NCBI GenBank assembly: GCA_031841125.1 | Contig: CM063107.1 | Location: 44,033,497-44,097,496 of the forward strand | Length of the DNA stretch: 64,000 nt | Direction of reading: 5' to 3' | Source of the DNA: Acanthococcus lagerstroemiae | Lineage: Eukaryota; Arthropoda; Insecta; Hemiptera; Eriococcidae | Shown: positions 1 to 9,791 of the stretch, piece by piece | How the letters are laid out: the number at the start of each line of letters is the position of its first letter | Numbering within the stretch: the stretch's first letter is position 1 | Made by a program: the position numbers and the translations under genes | Notes under the pieces: generated by a model | The model's database searches: none | Seen by the model: only the letters and a program-made list of their open reading frames with translations | Told to the model about the DNA's origin: nothing

Positions 1-41
1 CAAATAATGCAAGACAAACGATTTTGATTCAGATTGCGATT

Positions 42-1360
42 ATGTCAGAACAGAGCGTCAACGATTCAGAGCAACTGGGCACAGGCGAAACGAGTAAGCT
101 TTTATAATCACCATTCTGTGGGTGATTTCTTCATGATTAAATCCTACACCACCCATGTTGTGGTTCCCCATAGATCCTTAGATAGTACTCTGGCCAAGTA
201 CTAATCCTCTGTGTCATTTTATGCCTAGGTGTAGGTGGGATAGCTCCGTCCCAAGATTATGTGTCAGATCCCTCATCTGGTGCTCGTTCTGCCACAATAA
301 TGGAGCAAATGACTACAACCATTATGAAGAATATTCAAGTGTTAATCATGGCCAAAGTCCAAAAAGCTTTTCAGCAAACTCAGTTGTCAGCTGCAGAGAA
401 CTCCATTCAAGAGAAACCCGGTCCATCAAGACCATTCCGGTCAACTTTAAAATTCCCAAACGTCATCCAAAACAGCATTTTGACTGAACAACTGGACTAC
501 ATTTCATGGAAGGAAAAGCTAATGACAGAACTTTGATCGCGCAGTTGTTTACACTTTGTAGACAATACCGCTGAAAAACCAAAAGGAATAACAGAAGAGG
601 AAATGGAGGCAGATCGTGCGGCTGTAGAAAGCGCAATTCATGAGCGATTAGACGAATAGCATCTTCGAATCATCAAAGGTAAACATACTCCAATTGAGAT
701 TATTGAAGCTTTAGACATAGTTTTGCGACCCTGTTGGTGAACTTGCCGCATTACCAATTTGGGGTAAGTTTAATGATTTGACCTACGAATATGGTAAAGA
801 ATCTGCACAAGATTTTATATTTCAATTTGAGCAGATTGTAGACGAATTATGGTGAAAGAATGAAATGCAGGAGGAGAAAACTTTGAAGAGATAATGGCTT
901 AGAGCTGTTTGTGAAAAATGTCGTGATTTCATAACTCGTGAGCAAACCTGTATTCAAATGAGTGGAAAAGGAATGACATTTGACCAGTTTAAGAAGGCAT
1001 TTTTGGAAACAGAATCGACACATGAGGCATTAGGAAGAGCAGCTGGAAATATTCCAGAAGAAAAAGAGAAGGCGTATAAATCAGATTACCGAAGCAGATC
1101 CCATTATCAAAATAATTCGAGTGAACGTGAACGTGATAGCTAAAAACGATAATCTTCATTGGCACAAAGACGCGAAAATAACATACAAAGGGAAAGTTGT
1201 GAAATGCACAAATTGTGGCGGTAAAAGCAGTGACAAGCTATTGTGTTACAAGTGTAACAAGTATGGTGATCATTTAGCAGCCGACTGTCCAACTATTGTT
1301 AAAAAACCGACTAAACGAAAGACTGATCATCATCATGACAAGAAATCAACAAAACGCTGA
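42..1360 (+). pseudogene. copia-type retrotransposon gag region, decayed
   Basis: This is the nucleocapsid (Gag) part of a Ty1/copia retrotransposon, broken into several frames. An ATG at 42 opens 17 codons that end at a GTAAGC donor (94). A TGCCTAG acceptor (222-228) would remove 135 nt and continue in frame into the Gag-like reading frame at 229-536, which stops early. A further in-frame piece covers 958-1143. The piece at 1121-1360 holds a cysteine cluster CTNC...CYKC...H...C around 1203-1290. That zinc knuckle has one residue more than the usual C-x2-C-x4-H-x4-C spacing. Frameshifts and stops between the pieces (for example after 536 and near 855) make a full Gag impossible. No 5' LTR or primer-binding site is visible; it presumably lies left of the window. 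Family identity comes from the pol domains downstream. Confidence 0.7.
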
Positions 1361-1408
1361 TTAGTCAGCTTCTAACATGCAAAAAGAAGTAAGAAGAATT
1401 ATGCTCAT

Positions 1409-3230
1409 ATGGCAACTGGCATACGCGAGGTAGATGGTGAATTCTTCTATGTAATGGAAGACGAAACTTTGTCTGATGAGAACGTGAATTATCCCAGTTG
1501 TAAAGAAGATGCAGAGGATGGTGCTGGATTTAAAATTGATTGTAAGTATGATTCTGAGTCTGGTTATAAAATTAAAAAAATTGATTTTGCAGCGGACTCC
1601 GGCGCAACTGAGCATCTTGTGAGTCAGGATGACTGTTTTGCCCAAACTGAAAATTTAAGTAAGACTAAAAGAATTATTTGTGCAAACAAAAATGCAAATG
1701 CAGACATCCTGATTCACACAAAAGGAATTATTCCTATTCTTTGTACTGATAACAAGTTAGGGAAATTAGAAAATGTCTTATACTCCAAAAATGTGTCAGA
1801 AAATCTATTGTCGCTCAGGAAACTAGCTCTCAGAGGTATGGAAATGCGTTTGAATGACCAAGGTATTATGATTTTCGATAAAGAAGGAAATATGATTAAA
1901 AAGGGAACCTTTGATGGGAGATTGTGGAAATTGAGATTCGATGTTCCAAATATGTCAGATTACAATTGGAAAACAACATATCGTGCATTAATGGCTGAGA
2001 GTATGAGTGAAATAGTGAAAGTAAGTACATCAAAAGAGAATAAGCCATCTTTGTGTGAAAGTGAGTTAATAAATGTGCAAAACAATAACATTTCAAATAA
2101 TCATGGGTATTCAAAAACTCCGTTGTTGACAAAAGCAAGCAATAACAACATTTTAACTGATCACGGTTATTCCAAGGCTCCGTCTAAAGAACCAGTTAAT
2201 AAGAATATGAATACGATTGCGATTTTGAATAAAAAGAATTATCAGCTTCAAAATATTCCAATTAATCAGGATGAGAATATTGCTTCTCACAAAGAGGTGA
2301 AATCACTGGAAGTAAGTTATCAAGATATCTCTGGTTTAGATTCTCTTTGGAAGTATCTCAAAGTAGAACCCAACATGAATTTAAAAGATTTGAAAGAATT
2401 AGATAAGAATCAAGGGTTGAATTTAAGAGATCAAATAGGTTTACTGTGGCATTATAGACTTAATCATTGTTCTATGATGTATTTAAAAATTGCATCGAAG
2501 CTTATTCCAAATCTGAAAGGGGTTAAATTTGGCTCAGATATTACAGATTGCGAATCATGCAAAGTTGGTAAGGCTAAAAGAAATCCGTCAAATAATAAGC
2601 GAGCCAGAGCAACTAAACCTCTTCAGATTGTTCATACTGACCTTATGTCAGTCTCACCAGAATCTTTAAATTTCAATTACAGGTATATTGTAACATTTAC
2701 CGATGATTTCACTAAATTGGTTACTACTTATACATTGGTAGATGACTGTGCATTTGGCATTACAAGACTATCTACGCGAGTGTAGAGCTGTTTTAGGTCA
2801 AGAAGCAAAAATCGGTATTCTCAGAACAGATGGAGGGACTGAGTATGAAACTGCGGAGATGAAGAGATTGATGGCATCAGAGAAAATTACGTTTCAAAAA
2901 TCAGAACCGTATACACCGCAACACAATGCAACAGCCGAGAGATTGAATAGAGAGATTCAAGAAAAAGTAAGAACTTTATTGCATAGTGCCAAAATGCTAG
3001 TACATCTTTGGCCATTTGCGTTACATTTTGCTGTTTATGTGCATAATCAAACACCAAATGCGTCTATAGATTTTCAAAATCCATATAAATTATTTTATGG
3101 ACGTGAACCAAATCTCAAGTTTATTTGTAGATTTGGTTGCTTAGCATTTGAATTAAAGAATACAACAAATGGTAAGTTCTCTCCAAAGGCAACTAGAGGT
3201 TTCTTGGTACAATGTGCAATGATACTGGAT
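1409..3230 (+). pseudogene. copia-type pol: protease and integrase part, frameshifted
   Basis: This is the first half of a Ty1/copia polyprotein. The aspartic protease active site DSGAT lies near 1594-1610. An HHCC zinc-binding pre-integrase segment follows at about 2449-2580, with WHYRLNH and CESC visible. The integrase core begins with the first catalytic Asp in VHTDLMS (about 2630-2650). The frame is lost near 2745-2790 and resumes in another frame (from 2742), which carries the second Asp in LRTDGGTEYE (about 2821-2850) and the catalytic Glu region AERLNREIQ (about 2935-2960). A second frameshift follows near 3212. The order protease-integrase-RT-RNase H is diagnostic for copia rather than gypsy elements. 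Both frameshifts rule out an intact polyprotein. Confidence 0.88.
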
Positions 3231-4850
3231 ATTCAATACTGGATCCAGAGACTAGAAAAACAAGTAGATCAAAACACGTTCAATTCATCGAATCAAAAGT
3301 GTATGGTGACTTCTATGATCCTGAAATTCCAATGACTCAAAATTCAATTCGTAAAGAATCTACAACCCATTCTTCAACAGAATTAGTATTTGGCAAAGTT
3401 CAACAGGTAGGAGGGAGAATAATGCTAAAAGAACCTTCAATTACAGGTGTAATGAAGGTTACTTCAATAAAGGCTGGCTCCATGTTAATCCCATCTGAGT
3501 CAACGCTGAGTGACAACACAGAGCCTACTAAGAATGAAGTGAAAGCCTTATTGGCTGAAGCAATTACAGATACATTAAGCAATGATGATTGTGATTGGAG
3601 AGCTGAAAATGATTGCGATTTCGAATATTCTTTGTGCTTTGATGAATTTTCTGTCTGTTTCCTTACAGCTCAAGATTTAGGTCCTGATCCAGAAACATAC
3701 TCAGATTCAATGAATTCCCCAGATAAAGATAAGTGGGGAAATTGCTGTCCAAAGTGAATTAGATTCATTAGAAAAGAATGGAACTTGGACTCGTATTAAT
3801 CGATCAGATGTTCCAAAAGGAGTACCTATAATTGATTTGAGATGGGTAAATAAAAGGAAAATTGAACCAAATAATAGCATAAGGTATAAGAGTAGATTAG
3901 TAGTGAAAGGATTTGCAGACACAAATAAATATGATGTATCTGAAATTTATGCGCCAGTTGCGAGGATTTCCGATGTTAGATTAATTCTTGCAATAGCTAA
4001 CAAATATGATTTAGACATATTACAGATGGACGTTAAGACAGCGTTCTTAAACGGTGAATTGGAGAAAGCTGTTTATATGAAAGTGCCACATGGATACAAA
4101 TGCAATGAATATATTCGCCGTGAAAAAGTTTGCAGATTGAATCGTGCTCTTTACAGTTTAAAGGTGAGCCCTAAAAGATGGTTCGAGAGATTCAGGGCGA
4201 GCATGATGCGAATGAATTTCAAGGTGTATCCTTTCCAATCATGTTTATTCGTGTGGCGAAAAAGGAAAAAATTTGTTTTCGTTCTCCTTTATGTGGACAA
4301 TATTTTGATTGTAGGAAATTGTCAAAATAAGATTTTTGAGACCAACCGACAACTAGAAAATGAATACGAAATGACGAATTTGGGAACTCCAAAACGATTT
4401 TTAGGTATTGAAATTATTAGAAATAGAAACGCTCGCCGATTATTTTTGTCTCAGAAGAACTTTATTGAAACCATCATTAAGAAATTTGATAAGATGGATT
4501 CTAAAACGACTAAGACTCCTATGCGGACAAGAGAAGCCGAAAAGAAATGTGAATATGAATACGATTACCATTTGGATTTGGAAACCATTCCGTTTCAACA
4601 AGCTGTTGGTTCTCTATTATATTTAGCAAACGGAACTCGCCCGGACATCGCATTTGCCATAAATACCCTCAATCGAAAACAAAGTGATTTTATTAAGAAT
4701 GACTGGTTCAAAGTCATGAGAATAATTCATTATCTGAAAGGCACTATGAATTTAAGTCTATTGTATCAGGGTAAAAGTGAAAATGTGGAATGCTATGTCG
4801 ACGCATCTCTTGGGATGAATGATTTAGAAGGAAAATCAACCTCAGGATAT
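3212..4850 (+). pseudogene. copia-type reverse transcriptase, first copy
   Basis: This is the linker and reverse transcriptase of the copia element. A linker frame runs from 3212 to 3757 and ends by frameshift within the GKW-like block. RT then reads in the next frame from about 3750. Conserved copia RT blocks are visible: the RYKSRLVVKGF block (about 3880-3912), APVARISDVRLIL (3951-3990), QMDVKTAFLNGEL (4024-4062) and the catalytic loop LLYVDN at about 4288-4305. Active RTs have YVDD, so the second Asp of the pair is Asn here. The same substitution is present in the duplicated copy at 8.7 kb. A dead catalytic loop plus the frameshift mean no enzyme is made. Everything right of 3290 belongs to the duplicated segment. 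Confidence 0.88.
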
Positions 4851-5357
4851 GTGACACCCCGTTCTATCCGCATCCACTATTCAACATTTCCGGAACCAAG
4901 GTGTCCGGCGCGAGACGGCTGATCACGCCGCACAGTGGTTCCTCAGAAAAACTAGCTAATTAAAATCTTTGGTGACGTGATTAGCTGGCGAACCAAAAAG
5001 CAAACTCACGTTGCTTTATCCTCTGCCGAATCTGAGTTTATTGCAATGAGTTTCGCGTGCAGAGAATTGGTGAATTTGAATGAGACTTGTAAGAGGTTAT
5101 TAAAACTGAACATGACGCCGGTAATGTATGAAGACAACCAAGCTGCAATCAGGCTTGCTAAAAATGATGATTCTCAAAGTCTGAAACATATTGTCAATCT
5201 TTGTTATCATTACATTCGATTAGAGGTCAGGAATAGAAATTTGATTTTGAAGTGGATAGGAACTAAAAACCAATTAGCAGACTTCTTTACTAAAGGTTTG
5301 CCGGAATCCAAATTCAATTTCTTTCGAGATCAGCTTTTGAATGTCATTTCTAAATAA
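4780..5357 (+). pseudogene. copia-type RNase H, first copy, interrupted by 105 bp
   Basis: This is the C-terminal RNase H domain of the copia polyprotein. It starts with CYVDASLGMND (about 4790-4825) and continues with the typical KSTSGY block (4834-4850). Next comes a foreign 105-bp segment with in-frame stops (TGA at 4920, TAG at 4953), and then KIFGDVISW, SSAESEFIA and EDNQAAIRL up to a natural stop at 5355-5357. The reading frame is the same on both sides of the interruption. The end of the ORF just after a DQLLNVI-type motif is the normal polyprotein terminus. No polypurine tract or 3' LTR can be recognised downstream. Confidence 0.85.
4851..4958 (+). other. 105-bp in-frame interruption of the RNase H domain
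   Basis: Between the conserved SGY and KIFG blocks there are 105 extra bases with no counterpart in copia RNase H. The segment is GC-richer than its surroundings. The boundaries are ambiguous by a few bases. If read as an intron it would be 4851-4955, starting GTGACA and ending ACTAG; if an insertion, about 4854-4958. Both keep the frame. The identical segment sits in the second copy (about 9284-9392), so it is older than the tandem duplication. Confidence 0.55.
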
Positions 5358-6147
5358 TAGATTACTTAATTATTGATTTACTAGGAGGCTCCGCCCCCTG
5401 CCCGCTTCGCGGGCCCACCCCTGGAGTTAATGAAATATAGGTTAATTTGCACTATAGAAACACAGAATTTATTTTATGTATATAGGAAAAAAGTTAACCT
5501 CTATGAGGATGCACCTATCATCATTACACAGAGATACACCTTATGTAAATATCGAACTACAGTATATGAAGGGTACAGGGGGAAAAGGTTCAATGTCACA
5601 ATTTCGTGTTTTTGAGAAAAATCATTTTAAAGTTTGACATTCACCTTTATTTCTCTGTGCTATACTTTTTTTCTCCGGCTATTTTCAACCTCTTAAATAG
5701 AGTTTTTTCGGCGGATGAGTGCTTAGGATGATTCTACACCTCATCTTGAATCCAACGATGCCCATATCTTAATGTTCAAAAAAAATGTGATATTGAACCT
5801 TTTTTCCCTGTACCCTTCATATGCATATGATGTAAGTATTTCAAATTTAGAAGTGTCCACTGCAGGTAAAGTCGTATACTGTCCGAGAGAAAAAAACAGT
5901 TTTAATCAGAACATGTATTTTTTCGACTTCACATCAAGTTTACTGTTTAAAGGGAGACATATTGGAAATGTTAAACAGAGGCTAAAGAAATCAAATAAAA
6001 CTTCATTTTTCTACATGCACAGCTCTAATTATGGATTTTAAGTATGACAGGTCATGTCATAACAAATGTATTAATATTATTCAGAAGTAAGTTTATCTAC
6101 TTTACATATGAAAAACTATACAGAAAATATACCCTCTTACATGCAAA
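5358..6147. other. non-coding flank downstream of copia RNase H, with a hairpin
   Basis: No gene is seen. After the polyprotein stop there is a GC-rich palindrome (gcccgcttcgcgggc, about 5400-5414). It is followed by AT-rich sequence with an imperfect inverted repeat: arms at 5564-5600 and 5786-5822 pair over about 35 bases around a 185-base loop. The same structure is at 9997-10254 in the duplicate. No LTR matching the left end of the window was found. Confidence 0.6.
5564..5822. repeat. inverted repeat / hairpin, copy 1
   Basis: The left arm starts atatgaagggtacagggg and the right arm ends ccctgtacccttcatat. The arms match over about 35 bases with a few mismatches and are separated by about 185 bases. 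It may be a small foldback element or the remnant of a TIR transposon. The copy at about 9997-10254 has a better-matching right arm. Confidence 0.65.
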
Positions 6148-6324
6148 CAGTGGCGGATCCAAGGGGAGGGCCATGGGGTACATGCCCCTCTTGGCTGAAT
6201 ATTTTAAACGCAATAATAGGGGAAAATGGAATAAAAATGATGAATTGTACGCTCATTACACGCCACGAAGGTCACCGCGCTACTGTACCCCCCCCCCCAT
6301 CAACTCTTTCTAAATCCGCACCTA
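6148..6324. mobile_element. hAT-like MITE, 177 bp, with 8-bp target duplication
   Basis: The termini are CAGTGGCGGATCC on the left and ATCCGCACCTA on the right, an imperfect inverted pair. The element is flanked by an exact 8-bp direct repeat CATGCAAA at 6140-6147 and 6325-6332. An 8-bp duplication and the terminal pattern YARNG fit the hAT superfamily. There is no coding capacity. A run of C near the right end differs in length between the two duplicated copies. Confidence 0.8.
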
Positions 6325-7722
6325 CATGCAAAAAATTGAATTTTGTTTTAGGCTATTTCTCCATTTCAATTCATTATCGACCGAGTAACCAGTATTTACA
6401 ATGCCCTTCAGAAATTTCTAGTTATGGTCCCTAGAGAGAAATTCAAGAACATAAAAACACTACATAAATCAATGATTTTTGAGTTAAATACTATCACGGC
6501 TACAAATTTCACTGTTCTGATATGCCTTATGACGCTTCAAAAGACTTCGAACAAAGAAATAAGCAGGGGCTCACGGAAAATTATTTCTTAAGCCGACCAA
6601 ATAGAGAATTCAATTTCCGAAGTTGGGGGCGGGGTCAACCCAACGAATCCACAATAAATCCGAATCGAAAAAAGTTAACCATGAATAATCTTGAGAGGCT
6701 GAAAGATCGAGAATTAGATTTTCGGAATTGGGGCGGAGACAATCCATCGAGTTCACAATATTATATTATTAGTTTTATTTACTGAAAGTGTCATTGCCTT
6801 GCTGCTATAATCTAACTACACTACTGAACAAAATGAAATATTTTGCTTGCACAACGCATTTAAGGAGGTGATTCTTGAGTACTTATCAACGCTGAATACA
6901 GTGCCATCGGCCGTTTTCTCTATCATGTCTAGTTTTTCTGATCAAAAACTATTAAAAATTCAACTAAATGTGTTCAAAAGAAGTTTAGGAACTGAATGTG
7001 GTCATACTGATTCGTATTGTTGTGTGTTGAGGTTGTGTAGTGGTGAGTATTCCGTCTGTTTGTTTTCTGTTATAGTGGTCTGATAACACTGATGATATTC
7101 AGTCAGTGGTACCGTGGTACCGCTTATTCCACTGCAAAAACAAAATGGAAACGAATTACAGTCGTTCAGAACTCCGAATTGTGACGTGATAGAGAAAAAT
7201 GGATCGCGGTGAAAAGTACCTCAGAATCACCTGTCGAAATGCGTTGTGCAAAATAGCTGTTCAGTAGTGCTATTATTAAAACAAACGTAAATTATTAGAA
7301 GAGGGTTAACGTATTATTTGCATTGAAAAAATAAGACGTTCACCAAGAATAACATTGAGAAGCCAGAAAATCAAATCGAGCTTTAGATTTTCGTCGTGGA
7401 TGGGAGAGTTATTCCTTGATCCACAAAAGATCTCGATTAAAAATAAGGGTTTATGGAAAATTATTTTTTAACACCTACAATCGAGAATTTGATTACTGGA
7501 GTTGGGGTGCGGTCGACCCTCAGAACCACAAATTATTTCAAACGAAAAAAAAAGTTCACCATCAACGAAAACTCGAAAATATACTCTTTCGGTGTTGGAG
7601 GCGCGAGTTCACTTTTCCAGTGTACAAAATGTATCAGTTGAAAACAGGGGGATTTACGTAAAATAATTCAGAAATTTGAAGAATCGAGAATTAGATTTCC
7701 AGAGTTCAGGACGGGCTTCATC
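6325..7722. repeat. non-coding, with a degenerate short-period repeat
   Basis: No gene is seen. Around 6570-6760 and 7380-7720 a motif recurs: a block gaaaattatttnttaa, then gagaattngattt followed by a G-rich core such as gttgggggcgggg, then cgaaaaaaagttnacca. I count roughly five degenerate occurrences. The function is unknown; it looks like an old satellite-type or transposon sub-repeat. It is duplicated at 11.0-12.16 kb. Confidence 0.5.
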
Positions 7723-9055
7723 GAATCAAAAGTGTATGGTGACTTCTATGATCCTGAAATTCCAATGACTCAAAGTTCAATTCGTAAAGAATCTACAACC
7801 CATTCTTCAACAGAATTAGTATTTGGCAAAGTTCAACAGGTAGGAGGGAGAATAATGCTAAAAGAACCTTCAATTACAGGTGTAATGAAGGTTACTTCAA
7901 TAAAGGCTGGCTCCATGTTAATCCCATCTGAGTCAACGCTGAGTGACAACACAGAGCCTACTAAGAATGAAGTGAAAGCCTTATTGGCTGAAGCAATTAC
8001 AGATACATTAAGCAATGATGATTGTGATTGGAGAGCTGAAAATGATTGCGATTTCGAATATTCTTTGTGCTTTGATGAATTTTCTGTCTGTTTCCTTACA
8101 GCTCAAGATTTAGGTCCTGATCCAGAAACATACTCAGATGCAATGAATTCCCCAGATAAAGATAAGTGGGGAAATTGCTGTCCAAAGTGAATTAGATTCA
8201 TTAGAAAAGAATGGAACTTGGACTCTTATTAATCGATCAGATGTTCCAAAAGGAGTACCTATAATTGATTTGAGATGGGTAAATAAAAGGAAAATTGAAC
8301 CAAATAATAGCATAAGGTATAAGAGTAGATTAGTAGTGAAAGGATTTGCAGACACAAATAAATATGATGTATCTGAAATTTATGCGCCAGTTGCGAGGAT
8401 TTCCGATGTTAGATTAATTCTTGCAATAGCTAACAAATATGATTTAGACATATTACAGATGGACGTTAAGACAGCGTTCTTAAACGGTGAATTGGAGAAA
8501 GCTGTTTATATGAAAGTGCCACATGGATACAAATGCAATGAATATATTCGCCGTGAAAAAGTTTGCAGATTGAATCGTGCTCTTTACAGTTTAAAGGTGA
8601 GCCCTAAAAGATGGTTCGAGAGATTCAGGGCGAGCATGATGCGAATGAATTTCAAGGTATATCCTTTCCAATCATGTTTATTCGTGTGGCAAAAAAGGAA
8701 AAAATTTGTTTTCGTTCTCCTTTATGTGGACAATATTTTGATTGTAGGAAATTGTCAAAATAAGATTTTTGAGACCAACCGACAACTAGAAAATGAATAC
8801 GAAATGACGAATTTGGGAACTCCAAAACGATTTTTAGGTATTGAAATTATTAGAAATAGAAACGCTCGCCGATTATTTTTGTCTCAGAAGAACTTTATTG
8901 AAACCATCATCAAGAAATTTGATAAGATGGATTCTAAAACGACTAAGACTCCTATGCGGACAAGAGAAGCCGAAAAGAAATGTGAATATGAATACGATTA
9001 CCATTTGGATTTGGAAACCATTCCGTTTCAACAAGCTGTTGGTTCTCTATATATA
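7723..9055 (+). pseudogene. copia-type reverse transcriptase, second copy
   Basis: This is the duplicate of the linker and RT from 3290 onward. It carries the same linker frameshift near 8185, the same blocks (VVKGF, APVARISD, QMDVKTAFLNGE) and the same LYVDN catalytic loop. It differs by an extra frameshift near 9048-9055, where the first copy reads ctattatattta and this one ctatatatattta. The RT frame from 8270 therefore ends at 9121 in a wrong frame, while the correct frame continues in the overlapping frame up to 9356. That extra lesion arose after the duplication. Confidence 0.88.
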
Positions 9056-9791
9056 TTTAGCAAACGGAACTCGCCCGGACATCGCATTTGCCATAAATAC
9101 CCTCAATCGAAAACAAAGTGATTTTATTAAGAATGACTGGTTCAAAGTCATGAGAATAATTCATTATCTGAAAGGCACTATGAATTTAAGTCTATTGTAT
9201 CAGGGTAAAAGTGAAAATGTGGAATGCTATGTCGACGCATCTCTTGGGATGAATGATTTAGAAGGAAAATCAACCTCGGGATATGTGACACCCTGTTCTA
9301 TCCGCATCCACTATTCAACATTTCCGGAACCAAGGTGTCCGGCGCGAGACGGCTGATCACGCCGCACAGTGGTTCCTCAGAAAAACTAGCTAATTAAAAT
9401 CTTTGGTGACGTGATTAGCTGGCGAACCAAAAAGCAAACTCACGTTGCTTTATCCTCTGCCGAATCTGAGTTTATTGCAATGAGTTTCGCGTGCAGAGAA
9501 TTGGTGAATTTGAATGAGACTTGTAAGAGGTTATTAAAACTGAACATGACGCCGGTAATGTATGAAGACAACCAAGCTGCAATCAGGCTTGCTAAAAATG
9601 ATGATTCTCAAAGTCTGAAACATATTGTCAATCTTTGTTATCATTACATTCGATTAGAGGTCAGGAATAGAAATTTGATTTTGAAGTGGATAGGAACTAA
9701 AAACCAATTAGCAGACTTCTTTACTAAAGGTTTGCCGGAATCCAAATTCAATTTCTTTCGAGATCAGCTTTTGAATGTCATTTCTAAATAA
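9056..9791 (+). pseudogene. copia-type RNase H, second copy
   Basis: This is the duplicate of the C-terminal copia domain. It includes the connection (LANGTRPDIAFAIN), the CYVDASLG block, the same 105-bp interruption with in-frame stops (TGA near 9354), KIFGDVISW, SSAESEFIA and EDNQAAIRL, and the same terminus at 9789-9791. Only scattered single-base differences from the first copy were noticed. Confidence 0.85.

Larger units (their letters stand above)
3290..7722 (+). repeat. tandem duplication, unit 1 (4,433 bp)
   Basis: Bases 3290-7722 reappear almost unchanged at 7723-12160. The unit begins inside the copia linker and ends about 2.4 kb downstream of the element in non-coding sequence. 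TTCATC is present at 3284-3289, 7717-7722 and 12155-12160, so the junction carries 6 bp of shared sequence. Differences seen by eye are scattered single bases and short indels, including a run-length change near 9050. The copia RT/RNase H, the hairpin at 5.6 kb and the small TIR element at 6.1 kb are all included. Confidence 0.93.

Noticed and set aside
1361..1645. 94-codon minus-strand ORF
   Set aside because: Antisense shadow of the copia protease region.
3400..3582. Minus-strand ORFs inside the copia linker (also at 7833-8015)
   Set aside because: Antisense shadows; they are identical in the two copies only because the DNA is duplicated.
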